Origin: an uncultured Oscillibacter sp.
Lineage (GTDB): Bacteria; Bacillota; Clostridia; Oscillospirales; Oscillospiraceae
Direction of reading: 5' to 3'
Length of the DNA: 64,000 nucleotides
Assembly: GCA_947365245.1 (NCBI GenBank)
Contig: CANAWG010000012.1
Coordinates: 35,111-99,110, forward strand
Below the pieces are notes generated by a model. It saw nothing but the letters and a program-made list of their open reading frames with translations. It had not been told where the DNA came from and did not search any database. Position numbers and translations under genes: made by a program. Below, piece by piece: positions 54,184 through 62,619 of the stretch (position 1 is its first letter; every line of letters begins with the position of its first letter).

Positions 54184-57100
54184 GTGTACCTGAAAGCATT
54201 GGAAATTCAAGGCTTCAAATCCTTTCCCGACAAGACCGTTCTGAACTTCGGCGAGGACATCACCGCCATCGTGGGGCCCAACGGCTCCGGCAAGAGCAAC
54301 ATCTCCGACGCCATCCGCTGGGTCATGGGCGAGCAGAGCGCCAAGGGTCTCCGGGGCGCCAAGATGGAGGACGTCATCTTCGGCGGCACGGAGAAGCGGG
54401 CCCAGGTGGGCTTCGCCCAGGTGACGCTGGTGCTGGACAACACCGAGGGCATCTTCCCCTCCATGGAGGAGTCGGAGGTGGCGGTGACCCGCCGCTACTA
54501 CCGCAGCGGCGAGAGCGAGTACTACATCAACCGCCAGTCCGTCCGGCTCAAGGACGTGGCGGAGCTCTTCATGGACACCGGCATGGGCAAGGAGGGCTAC
54601 TCCATCATCGGCCAGGGCAAGATCGACGAGATTTTGTCCACCCGCAGCGGCGACCGGCGGGAGATCTTCGAGGAGGCCGCCGGCATCTCCAAATTCCGCC
54701 ACCGGAAAGAGGACTCCGAGCGGAAGCTGGAGCGCACGGAGGAGAACCTGGTGCGCATCAACGACAAGATCGCGGAGCTGGAGCTCCAGGTGGAGCCCCT
54801 GCGGGACCAGGCGGAGAAGGCCAAAAAATACCTGGTCCTGCGGGACGAGCTGCGGCTGCTGGAGATCTCCGTGTGGCTGGAAAACCTGGACAACTTAAAG
54901 ATCCAGGCCCGGAAGACGGAGGCGGACTTCCGTGCCGCCCAGGCCGCCCGGGACGAGGCCCGCTCCGCCCTGGACGCCCTCTACGCCGAAGGCGAGCAGT
55001 TTGGCGAGAGGATGCGGGAAAAGGACGTGGAGGCCGAGTCCATCCGGGGCGAGGCCGCCGCCATCGGCGCCCAGGTGACGGAGCAGGAGTCCGCCGTGGC
55101 GGTGCTGGAGAGCACCATCGCCCACCAGAACGAGAACATCCTCCGCGCCCGCCAGGAGCTGGAGGAGACCGACAGCCGCGCCGGCAGTCTCCAGAAGCAG
55201 GCGGAGGAGCAGGAGGAGCGCGCGGCGGAGATCGACGCCTCCCTGTCGGCCCTGGACCAGGCGCTGGAGGAGCTGCTGGCCCAGGCCCAGGCCGCCGCCG
55301 ACCGGGCCGGCGGCGCCCAGGAGGAGGCGGAGGCCCTGCGGGGCAAGGAGGCCATTGCCGTGGCCGCCGCCGCCGACCACCGGGCCCGCCTCGCCGCCCT
55401 GACGGCGGAAACGGGGCAGATCACGGAGCGGAAAGCCGCGGTGGAGAGCGAGCTGTCCGCCTCCGCATCCCAGCTGGAGGAGACGGAAAAAGAGGCCCGG
55501 GCCAACCGCCGTGCCCTGGAGGACGCCCGGGACGAGGCCACCGCCGTGGCCAACATCATCGCCGGCCACAGCCTGCGGATGGAGGAGCGGAAGAAAAAGG
55601 CCGCCGCCGCCGCGGAGCAGAAAGTCAAGCTGACCATGGACGCCGGGGCGCTGGACAACCGCATCCGGCTGCTGACGGAGATGGAGAAAGAGTACGAGGG
55701 CTTCTCCAAGGCCGTCAAGACCGTAATGCAGGCCAGAAACAGCCTGCGGGGCATCCACGGCCCGGTGGCAAACCTGATGAGGACCGACGGGAAATACAGC
55801 CTGGCCATCGAGATCGCCCTGGGAGCGGGCCTCCAGAACATCGTGGTGGACCGGGAGGAGGACGCCAAGAGCGCCATCAACTACCTCAAGCAGCGGGACG
55901 CCGGCCGGGCCACGTTCCTGCCCCTCACCGCCATCCGGGGCGAGGAGCTGCGGCAGCGGGGCGTGGAGGGGGAGTTCGGCTTTGTGGGGATCGCCTCCCG
56001 CCTCGTCACTTTCGACGAAAAGTACCGCAGCATCTTTGAGAGCCTCCTGGGCCGCACGGTGATCGCCGAGGACATGGACTGCGGCATCGCCATGGCCCGG
56101 AAGTACCGCAGCGCCTTCCGCATCGTCACGCTGGACGGGCAGGTCATCAACCGGGGCGGCTCCATGACCGGCGGCTCCACCTCCCGCTCCGCGGGCGTGC
56201 TGAGCCGGGCGGCGGAGCTTGAAAAGCTGAATGGCCGGGCCGGGGCCATGCACAAGGCCCTGGAGGATGCCCGGCAGGCCGAGGAGGCCGCCAGCCGGGA
56301 GCTGGCCGCCGCCCAGTACGAGCTGGAGACGGCGGAGAGTCAGCGCCGTCAGGCCGAGGACGAGGTGCTGCGGCTGGAGGGCGCGAAGAACCACTTCGAC
56401 ATCCTCCTGACCTCCCTGCGGGAGAGCCGGGAGAATCTGGCCGGCGAGCTGGAGAGCCTGGAGGGGCGTCTTTCGGACAACGCCCGGAGGGCCCAGGCCG
56501 CGGAGGCGGAGATCGCCGCCCAGGAGGCCCAGGCCGCGTCTTTCCGCGCCCAGGCGGAGGAGGGGCTGGACCGGCAGTCGGAGCTGCTGGCCCGGTCCAA
56601 CGCCCTGGCGGAGGAGATCGCCGGGAGGAAAGAGGAGCTGGCGGCCCTCACCGCCCAGCGGGAGGCCGCCGCGCTCCGGGCGGAGGACCTGCGCCGCCTC
56701 TCCCGGGACCTTGGCGGAGACCGGCTGCAAAAGGAGGAGGCGGTGGCGGCCTATCAGGCCCACATCGACGAGGCCGCCGCCGACATCGCCCGCCGGAAAG
56801 AGGCCATCGCCGCCCTGACGGAAAAGAGCGCCGCGTTCCAGGCCCGGATCCAGACCCTGAACGAGGAGAAGCTGGCCCTGGAGGCCCAGCGCACCGCCCA
56901 GAACCGGGCCAGCCAGGAGATGAACGAGAACCTTTTGAACCTGGAGCGCTCCGCGTCTAAGCTGGAGCAGAAGATCGCCACCTCCGCCCTGGAGGAAAAG
57001 CAGATCCTGGACCGCCTCTGGGAACACTACGAGCTGAACCACTCCGACGCCCAGGCACAGAGGATCGAGCTGGAGAGCGTGCCCAAGGCCAGCCGCCGCA

Positions 57101-57750
57101 TCGGCGAGCTGAAGCGGGACATCTCCGCCCTGGGCACCCCCAACATCGGCGCCATCGAGGAGTACGACCGGGTGAACACCCGCTACACCTACCTCACCGG
57201 CCAGCGGGACGACGTGGAGAGCGCCAAGGCGGATTTGGAGAAGATCATCGGGGAGATCACGGAGGAGATGACCCGCATCTTCGCCCAGCAGTTCAAGCTC
57301 ATCAACGAGAGCTTCCAGACCACTTTCACCGACCTCTTCGGCGGCGGACAGGCCCGGCTGGAGCTGGAGGACGAGACGGACATCCTGGGCTGCGGCATCG
57401 AGATCAAGGCCCAGCCCCCGGGGAAGACTCTCAAGACCATCTCCCTCCTCTCCGGCGGCGAGAAAGCCTTCGTGGCCATCGCGCTGTACTTCTCCATTTT
57501 GAAAGTACATCCCACCCCTTTCTGCGTCATGGACGAGATCGAGGCGGCGCTGGACGAACCCAATGTGATCCGGGTGGCCCGCTATATGCGCACCCTGGTG
57601 GGACGGACCCAGTTCATCGTCATCACCCACCGCCGGGGCACCATGGAGGAGGCGGACGTCCTCTACGGCGTCACCATGCAGGAGCAGGGCGTCAGCAAGA
57701 TTTTGACCATCAATCTCAACGACATGGCGAAAGAGCTGGACATCGAGTAA
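54184..57750 (+). CDS. smc: Chromosome condensation protein SMC
   Basis: 1188 residues, full length. Walker A GPNGSGKSNISDAIRWVMGEQ at about 31, first coiled coil about 170-500, hinge about 510-650 (YSLAIEIALGAGLQNIVVDREEDAK), second coil about 670-1010, signature LLSGGEKAFVAIALYFSIL and Walker B CVMDEIEAALDE at the end. ATP-driven loop extrusion organises and separates the chromosome, with ScpA/ScpB encoded elsewhere. Start is GTG with GAGGTGA five bases upstream. First gene of a run leading to ftsY, as in many Firmicutes. Confidence 0.97.
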   Translation: MYLKALEIQGFKSFPDKTVLNFGEDITAIVGPNGSGKSNISDAIRWVMGEQSAKGLRGAKMEDVIFGGTEKRAQVGFAQVTLVLDNTEGIFPSMEESEVAVTRRYYRSGESEYYINRQSVRLKDVAELFMDTGMGKEGYSIIGQGKIDEILSTRSGDRREIFEEAAGISKFRHRKEDSERKLERTEENLVRINDKIAELELQVEPLRDQAEKAKKYLVLRDELRLLEISVWLENLDNLKIQARKTEADFRAAQAARDEARSALDALYAEGEQFGERMREKDVEAESIRGEAAAIGAQVTEQESAVAVLESTIAHQNENILRARQELEETDSRAGSLQKQAEEQEERAAEIDASLSALDQALEELLAQAQAAADRAGGAQEEAEALRGKEAIAVAAAADHRARLAALTAETGQITERKAAVESELSASASQLEETEKEARANRRALEDARDEATAVANIIAGHSLRMEERKKKAAAAAEQKVKLTMDAGALDNRIRLLTEMEKEYEGFSKAVKTVMQARNSLRGIHGPVANLMRTDGKYSLAIEIALGAGLQNIVVDREEDAKSAINYLKQRDAGRATFLPLTAIRGEELRQRGVEGEFGFVGIASRLVTFDEKYRSIFESLLGRTVIAEDMDCGIAMARKYRSAFRIVTLDGQVINRGGSMTGGSTSRSAGVLSRAAELEKLNGRAGAMHKALEDARQAEEAASRELAAAQYELETAESQRRQAEDEVLRLEGAKNHFDILLTSLRESRENLAGELESLEGRLSDNARRAQAAEAEIAAQEAQAASFRAQAEEGLDRQSELLARSNALAEEIAGRKEELAALTAQREAAALRAEDLRRLSRDLGGDRLQKEEAVAAYQAHIDEAAADIARRKEAIAALTEKSAAFQARIQTLNEEKLALEAQRTAQNRASQEMNENLLNLERSASKLEQKIATSALEEKQILDRLWEHYELNHSDAQAQRIELESVPKASRRIGELKRDISALGTPNIGAIEEYDRVNTRYTYLTGQRDDVESAKADLEKIIGEITEEMTRIFAQQFKLINESFQTTFTDLFGGGQARLELEDETDILGCGIEIKAQPPGKTLKTISLLSGGEKAFVAIALYFSILKVHPTPFCVMDEIEAALDEPNVIRVARYMRTLVGRTQFIVITHRRGTMEEADVLYGVTMQEQGVSKILTINLNDMAKELDIE

Positions 57751-57804
57751 ATCCGGCATCAGGGGTTCCATGTGGTAATTCCGAACAGAAAGGGAGGGTC
57801 CCCC

Positions 57805-58089
57805 ATGAAGCTGCGGCACAGGATATGGCTCTCTCTGGCGGTTTTCGCCGTGGCCGCCGTCCTGATTATCGCCGGCCTGTTTCTGACGGAAGAGACAGTG
57901 ACTGCCATCAGGCTCGCCGGACCAGGGGCCATCATCTACTGGGTGGGGATTATGCTGGCCATCTCCTGGTGGCGGTGCCCGGTGTGCGGCAGGCGGATCG
58001 ACCCGCCTTTCGGGAAGAAAAAGCGCTGTCCCCACTGCGGCAAACCAATCGACTGGGACGGAAAGCCCCGGAAAGGAATAAAATTATGA
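57805..58089 (+). CDS. Small membrane protein with double-CxxC zinc ribbon
   Basis: 94 residues from ATG 57805 (AGGGAGG upstream). Two membrane helices (about 8-28 and 36-52) and a cytoplasmic zinc ribbon CPVCGRRI...CPHCGKPI. Its stop overlaps the next gene's ATG. The next product has the same plan, so the two are duplicates. Unknown function; lies between smc and ftsY. Confidence 0.7.
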   Translation: MKLRHRIWLSLAVFAVAAVLIIAGLFLTEETVTAIRLAGPGAIIYWVGIMLAISWWRCPVCGRRIDPPFGKKKRCPHCGKPIDWDGKPRKGIKL

Positions 58090-58331
58090 CTCTTCGGCAA
58101 AAGGACTATATCATCGCCGCCCTGGCCATCGGGGGGCTGTTCGTGGCCCCCTTCAAGGGCAGTATCGGGGCCGTCATGCTGCTGGCGGCCCTGGCCCTCT
58201 ACAATATATGGTGGCGATGCCCCCACTGCGGCAAGTTCCTAGGCCGCAAGCACGAGCTCCACTGCCGGTACTGCGGCAAGGTGGTGGACCGCGCCGCGAA
58301 AAATAAGAAGCAGGATCAGGACGAGGCCTGA
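58086..58331 (+). CDS. Small membrane protein with double-CxxC zinc ribbon, second copy
   Basis: 81 residues. Two membrane segments (about 8-40, close together) then WWRCPHCGKFL...CRYCGKVVD. WWRCP(V/H)CG is shared with the preceding protein. The tail is rich in Lys and Asp (KNKKQDQDEA). ATGA overlap with the upstream gene implies joint translation. Confidence 0.68.
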   Translation: MTLRQKDYIIAALAIGGLFVAPFKGSIGAVMLLAALALYNIWWRCPHCGKFLGRKHELHCRYCGKVVDRAAKNKKQDQDEA

Positions 58332-58346
58332 TCCCGGGAGGAAGCC

Positions 58347-59219
58347 ATGGGTTTTTTTGACAAGCTGAAAAAGATCACCACCAATCTCTTCTCCACCTTT
58401 ACCGAGGCGGACGAGGCCTTTTTCGAGGAGCTGGAGGAGACGCTGATCCTGGCGGATATGGGGGTGGAGACCGCCACGGAGGCCGTGGAGCGGCTGCGGG
58501 AGACCGTGCGGAGAGAGAAGCTCCAGGACCAGGAGGCCGTCCGGGCCGCCCTGCGGCGGGTGCTGGTGGAGCTGCTGGACGCGGGCACCACGGAGCTGAA
58601 CGTCTCCACCACCCCCAGCGTGATGCTGTTCATCGGCGTCAACGGCGTGGGCAAGACCACCTCCATCGGCAAGGTGGCCCGCCTTTTGAAGCAGGGGGGC
58701 AAGCGGGTGCTGCTGTGCGCCGCGGACACTTTCCGGGCCGCCGCCGCCGACCAGCTGGAGATCTGGGCGGAGCGTGCCGGGTGTGAAATTGTCCGCCAGC
58801 ACGAGGGGGCGGACCCCGGCGCGGTGCTCTTCGATGCCCTCCAGGCCGCCAGGGCCCGGGGGGTGGACGTGGTGCTGTGCGACACCGCCGGACGGCTCCA
58901 CAACAAGCAGAACCTCATGGCGGAGCTTGCCAAGCTCAGCAAGATCATCGACCGGGAGTGCCCCGGGGCCGCCCGGGAGACGCTTTTGGTGCTGGACGCC
59001 ACCACGGGCCAAAACGGCCTCGTCCAGGCCCGGACATTCAAGGAGACGGCGGGCCTCACCGGCATTGTCCTCACCAAGCTGGACGGCACCGCCAAGGGCG
59101 GCATCGCCGTGGCCATCGCCCGGGAGCTGGGGGTGCCGGTGAAGCTGGCGGGCGTGGGCGAGGGGATCGACGACCTCAAGCCCTTTGACGCGGAGGCGTA
59201 CGCGGAGGCCATCATTTAG
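58347..59219 (+). CDS. ftsY: Signal recognition particle receptor FtsY
   Basis: 290 residues: N domain (about 1-85) and G domain. P-loop GVNGVGKT at 97-104, ADTFRAAAADQLEIWAER, DTAGR at 179-183, LDATTGQN, TKLDGTAKGG. It lacks the acidic A domain of enteric FtsY, as usual in Firmicutes. Receives SRP-bound ribosomes at the membrane. Fifteen bases after the zinc-ribbon gene, with GGGAGGAAG before ATG. Confidence 0.96.
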   Translation: MGFFDKLKKITTNLFSTFTEADEAFFEELEETLILADMGVETATEAVERLRETVRREKLQDQEAVRAALRRVLVELLDAGTTELNVSTTPSVMLFIGVNGVGKTTSIGKVARLLKQGGKRVLLCAADTFRAAAADQLEIWAERAGCEIVRQHEGADPGAVLFDALQAARARGVDVVLCDTAGRLHNKQNLMAELAKLSKIIDRECPGAARETLLVLDATTGQNGLVQARTFKETAGLTGIVLTKLDGTAKGGIAVAIARELGVPVKLAGVGEGIDDLKPFDAEAYAEAII

Positions 59220-59236
59220 CCCGGGAGGGGAACGCC

Positions 59237-59488
59237 ATGATGACACTGTTCAACCGCCGGAAGCTCACCCAGGTAAATTCCCTGCAAGAGCAGGTGCACA
59301 TTCAGGAGGCGCTGGCCGCCCAGGGGATCGCCAGCTCCGCCGGCGCCGGGAGCACGGCCCGCGCCATGGAGCGGCGGGCCCGGCTGGGCGGAGCCGCGGA
59401 ACGGGACGTGTTCTATACGGTTTACGTCCACAAAAATGACTATGACAGGGCCGCGCATCTGCTGGATGGTCTCCGGCGCGGCCGCTGA
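59237..59488 (+). CDS. Small protein of unknown function
   Basis: 83 residues, starting 17 bp after ftsY with GGGAGGGG upstream. No membrane helix. The C-terminal RDVFYTVYVHKNDYDRAAHLLDGL resembles the end of small DUF2007-type domains, but this is uncertain. Co-transcribed with ftsY and rph. Confidence 0.55.
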   Translation: MMTLFNRRKLTQVNSLQEQVHIQEALAAQGIASSAGAGSTARAMERRARLGGAAERDVFYTVYVHKNDYDRAAHLLDGLRRGR

Positions 59489-59507
59489 GAGAAAGAGAGG
59501 AAATCGG

Positions 59508-60230
59508 ATGAATCGAGCCGACGGCCGGGCCTTTGATGAACTGCGCCCGGTGAAGATCACCACGGGCTTTATCAAATTCGCCGAGGGCAGCTGCCTCATC
59601 GAGTGCGGCGACACGAAGGTTCTCTGCTGCGCCAGCGTGGAGGACAAGACCCCGCCCCACGTCCCCTGCGGGGAGGGCTGGGTCACCGCCGAGTACTCCA
59701 TGCTCCCCCGGGCCAACCGGGAGCGCAGCAAACGGGATGTTGCCAAATTGAAGCTCTCCCCCCGCAGCGCCGAGATCCAGCGGCTGGTGGGCCGGTCCCT
59801 CCGCTCCGCCGTGGATATGAAAAAGCTGGGGGAGCGAACCATCACCATCGACTGCGACGTGCTCCAGGGGGACGGCGGCACCCGCACAGCCTCCGTCACC
59901 GGGGGCTTCGTGGCCCTGGCCCTGGCCTGTCGGAAGCTGAGGAAAGAGGGCGTGCTGGGATCCAGCCCCATCCGGCACTTTGTCACCGGCGTCTCCGCCG
60001 GCATTGTGGAGGACACGGCGCTGCTGGACCTCCAGTACAGCGAGGACAGCCGCGCCCAGGTGGACTTAAACTGCGTGATGAACGAGAGCGGGGAGCTCAT
60101 CGAGCTCCAGGGCACCGGCGAGGGCCGGGCCTTTACCCCCGCGGAGCAGCAGGAGCTGGTGCGGCTGTGCGCCAAGGGCTGCCGGGAGCTGCTGGCCATT
60201 CAAAAGGAAGCCTTGGGAGGGAAGCTGTGA
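59508..60230 (+). CDS. rph: Ribonuclease PH
   Basis: 240 residues. Phosphorolytic 3' exoribonuclease that trims tRNA ends. Family blocks NRADGRAFDELRPVKITTGF, GEGWVTAEYSMLPRAN, EIQRLVGRSLRSAVDM, TIDCDVLQGDGGTRTASVTG and EGRAFTPAEQQEL are all present. Frame open further upstream; ATG 59508 chosen for GAGAGGAAA. Its stop overlaps the rdgB start (TGATG); rph-rdgB is a common pair. Confidence 0.95.
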   Translation: MNRADGRAFDELRPVKITTGFIKFAEGSCLIECGDTKVLCCASVEDKTPPHVPCGEGWVTAEYSMLPRANRERSKRDVAKLKLSPRSAEIQRLVGRSLRSAVDMKKLGERTITIDCDVLQGDGGTRTASVTGGFVALALACRKLRKEGVLGSSPIRHFVTGVSAGIVEDTALLDLQYSEDSRAQVDLNCVMNESGELIELQGTGEGRAFTPAEQQELVRLCAKGCRELLAIQKEALGGKL

Positions 60231-60826
60231 TGATGGAGAAATTTGTACTGGCCACCCATAACGCCAACAAACTGAAAGAGATGTCCGCTATATTGTCCCA
60301 ATACGGCGTCCAGGTGGTCTCCCCCGGGGAGGTGGGGATCACCGTGGACGTGGAGGAGACCGGGACCACGTTCGCCGAAAACGCCATGCTCAAGGCCAGG
60401 GCCATCTGCGATGCAGCGGGTCTGCCGGCCATCGCCGACGACTCCGGCCTCTGTGTGGACGCCCTGAACGGCGGCCCCGGGGTCTACTCTGCCCGCTACG
60501 GCGGGGAGGAGCTGGACGATAAGGGCCGGTACACGCTGCTGCTGCGCAGTATGCGGGGCCAGACCACCCGGGCGGCCCACTTCGCCTGTGCCATCTGCTG
60601 CGCGTTCCCCAACGGGGACACGCTGACGGCGGAGGGGACCTGCGGCGGCACCATCGCCTTTGCCCCCATGGGGGAGAACGGTTTTGGCTACGACCCGGTG
60701 TTCTTCGTGCCGGAGAAAGCGAAGACCTTCGCCCAACTGACGGCGGAGGAGAAAGCGGAGATCTCCCACCGGGGCAGGGCCCTGGCGGAATTTGCGGAAA
60801 AATTGGGAACTTATTTGAAAAAGTAG
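60230..60826 (+). CDS. rdgB: Non-canonical purine NTP pyrophosphatase (RdgB/HAM1)
   Basis: 198 residues. Removes dITP and XTP from the nucleotide pool. Motifs: LATHNANKLKEMSAIL at the N-terminus, FAENAMLKARA, PAIADDSGLCVDALNGGPGVYSARYGG and FGYDPVFFVPE with SHRGRAL near the end. ATG 60230 overlaps the rph stop; a second ATG follows at 60233. Confidence 0.95.
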   Translation: MMEKFVLATHNANKLKEMSAILSQYGVQVVSPGEVGITVDVEETGTTFAENAMLKARAICDAAGLPAIADDSGLCVDALNGGPGVYSARYGGEELDDKGRYTLLLRSMRGQTTRAAHFACAICCAFPNGDTLTAEGTCGGTIAFAPMGENGFGYDPVFFVPEKAKTFAQLTAEEKAEISHRGRALAEFAEKLGTYLKK

Positions 60827-60850
60827 AGTCTAAAGGAGAAAAGGGCGAAG

Positions 60851-60926
60851 CCGAAAAAAGTTTGGATCAAACCTTTTCAAAGGTCTGCGGGGGTGCGGGG
60901 GCGGAGCCCCTGCGGTCCCGGCGCAG
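60851..60926 (-). repeat. Dispersed repeat R3, copy B
   Basis: Inverted relative to 22081-22160. Contains the palindrome AAACCTTTTCAAAGGT and GGGCGGAGCCCC. Lies in the 231-bp gap before yhbY, which otherwise holds nothing recognisable. Confidence 0.65.
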
Positions 60927-61057
60927 GGAGAAGCCCAAGCCGGAATCGGAGCCAGGGCGCGCAGGGCGAAGCCCGCATTGTGTCTGCCCTATTTCGGAAC
61001 ATAGGATACGCGCATGAACGCCAAGAAAACGAAACTTAAAAACAGAGAGGCAGATCC

Positions 61058-61384
61058 ATGGAACTGACAAGCAAACAGCGGGCCCAGCTGCGGGGCCTGG
61101 CCAACACCCTCGACACCATCCTCCAGGTGGGCAAGGACGGCATCGGCGAGAATCTCGTCAAGCAGGCCGACGACGCCCTGGAGGCCCGGGAACTCATCAA
61201 AGGCCGGGTTTTGGAGAACAATATCGAATACGACGCCCGCACCGCCGCGGCGGAGCTGGCCAGGGCCACCCGCAGCCAGGTGGTGCAGGTCATCGGCAGC
61301 AAATTCGTGCTGTACCGGGAGAGCCGCTCCAAGCCGAAAGAGAAGCGCATCCAGCTGGCAGCGGGCAGACGGGGAAAGAATTGA
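61058..61384 (+). CDS. yhbY: CRM-domain RNA-binding protein YhbY
   Basis: 108 residues. LTSKQRAQLRGLANTLDTILQVGKDGIGENLVKQADDALEARELIKGRVLEN is the CRM/YhbY fold with the conserved GKDG loop. Binds pre-50S ribosomal RNA during assembly. Usually found near nadD and obg in Firmicutes, as here. Confidence 0.92.
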   Translation: MELTSKQRAQLRGLANTLDTILQVGKDGIGENLVKQADDALEARELIKGRVLENNIEYDARTAAAELARATRSQVVQVIGSKFVLYRESRSKPKEKRIQLAAGRRGKN

Positions 61385-61421
61385 GAGACATTCCTGAAAG
61401 GATAAAAAGGGGGGTTCCTCT

Positions 61422-62612
61422 TTGAGAATCGGGATCTACGGCGGCACGTTCAACCCGCCCCACCTGGGCCATATCACCGCGGCCCGGGCGGTGTTTGAGG
61501 TGCTGAAGCTGGACAAACTGCTGATCGTCCCCGACGGGCAGCCGCCCCACAAGGACTTTCCGCCAAACACACCCGCGCCGGAGCAGCGCCTGCTCCTCAC
61601 CCGCCTGGCGGCGGAGGACATCGGCCTGGGAGACCGGGCGGAGGTGCTGGACCTGGAGCTGCGCCGGGGGGGGCGGAGCTACACCGCCGACACCCTGGCC
61701 CGCCTCCGCGCCCTGTACCCGGAGGACGAGCTGTGGCTGCTGATGGGGGCGGATATGTTTTTGACCCTCCACCGCTGGCGGGAGCCGGAGCGGATCTTGT
61801 CCCTGGCGGGCATCGCCGCTTTCGGCCGCACGGAGGCGGACTCGGAGGAGCTGTTCGCCGCTCAGCGGGACTACCTCTACAAAACCTACCCCCAGGCGCG
61901 GCTGTTCACGTTGACCATCCCCGGCGTGGTGGACATCTCCTCCACGGCGCTGCGGGAGATGCTCTCCCGGGGAGAGGGGGCGAATTACCTGGCCCCGGCG
62001 GTGTACGGCACGATTTTGCGAGAGCATCTGTACGGCACGGCGGCGGACCTGAGGCGCCTGCCCCTGTCGGAGCTGCGGCCCGTGGCGCTGAGCTATCTGA
62101 AGCGCCGCCGCATCCCCCACGTGCTGGGTACGGAGCAGGAGGCCATCCGCCTGGCGGAGCGCTACGGCGCCGACGTGGAAAAGGCCCGCAGGGCCGCCCT
62201 CCTCCACGACTGCACCAAGAAGCTGGAGATGGACGAGCAGCTGGCCCTTTGCCGCCGGTACGGCATTGAACTGGACGAGCTGGAGCAAAAGGCGCTGAAG
62301 CTCCTCCACGCCAAGACCGGCGCGGCCGTCGCCCGGGACGTGTTCGGCGTGGACGACGAGATCTACAGCGCCATCCGATGGCACACCACCGGGCACGCGA
62401 ACATGACCCTTTTGGAGAAAATCCTCTATCTTGCGGACTATATCGAGCCCAGCCGGGACTTCCCAGGGGTGGACAGACTGCGGAGCGTGTGTTACGAGGA
62501 CCTGGACCGGGGCCTTTTGACGGGCCTGGAGATGACCATCGAGGAAATGCGGGAAATGGGAAACCCGGTGCACCACGCCACCTTAGAGGCGCGGGACGCA
62601 TTGAAAGGATAA
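61422..62612 (+). CDS. nadD: Fused NadD nicotinate-nucleotide adenylyltransferase and YqeK HD hydrolase
   Basis: 396 residues. About 1-200 is NadD (GGTFNPPHLGH with HxGH; GRSYTADTL; MGADMF; ISSTALREML): makes NaAD from NaMN and ATP. About 205-396 is YqeK, an HD-domain Ap4A hydrolase (HVLGTEQEAIRLAERYG, LLHDCTKK with the HD pair, RWHTTGHANMTLLEKILYLADYIEPSRDF). In most Firmicutes these are two adjacent genes. Start is TTG 61422 with AAGGGGGG seven bases upstream. Confidence 0.92.
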   Translation: MRIGIYGGTFNPPHLGHITAARAVFEVLKLDKLLIVPDGQPPHKDFPPNTPAPEQRLLLTRLAAEDIGLGDRAEVLDLELRRGGRSYTADTLARLRALYPEDELWLLMGADMFLTLHRWREPERILSLAGIAAFGRTEADSEELFAAQRDYLYKTYPQARLFTLTIPGVVDISSTALREMLSRGEGANYLAPAVYGTILREHLYGTAADLRRLPLSELRPVALSYLKRRRIPHVLGTEQEAIRLAERYGADVEKARRAALLHDCTKKLEMDEQLALCRRYGIELDELEQKALKLLHAKTGAAVARDVFGVDDEIYSAIRWHTTGHANMTLLEKILYLADYIEPSRDFPGVDRLRSVCYEDLDRGLLTGLEMTIEEMREMGNPVHHATLEARDALKG

Positions 62613-62619
62613 CGAGGCA

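Noticed and set aside
54895..58035. A 1046-codon open frame on the strand opposite smc
   Set aside because: GC-rich coding DNA opens long antisense frames. It has no ribosome site or family motif, and the plus-strand frame is plainly SMC. The same holds for the long antisense frames opposite the aminotransferase, ackA, tmcAL, nadD and the glycosyltransferases.
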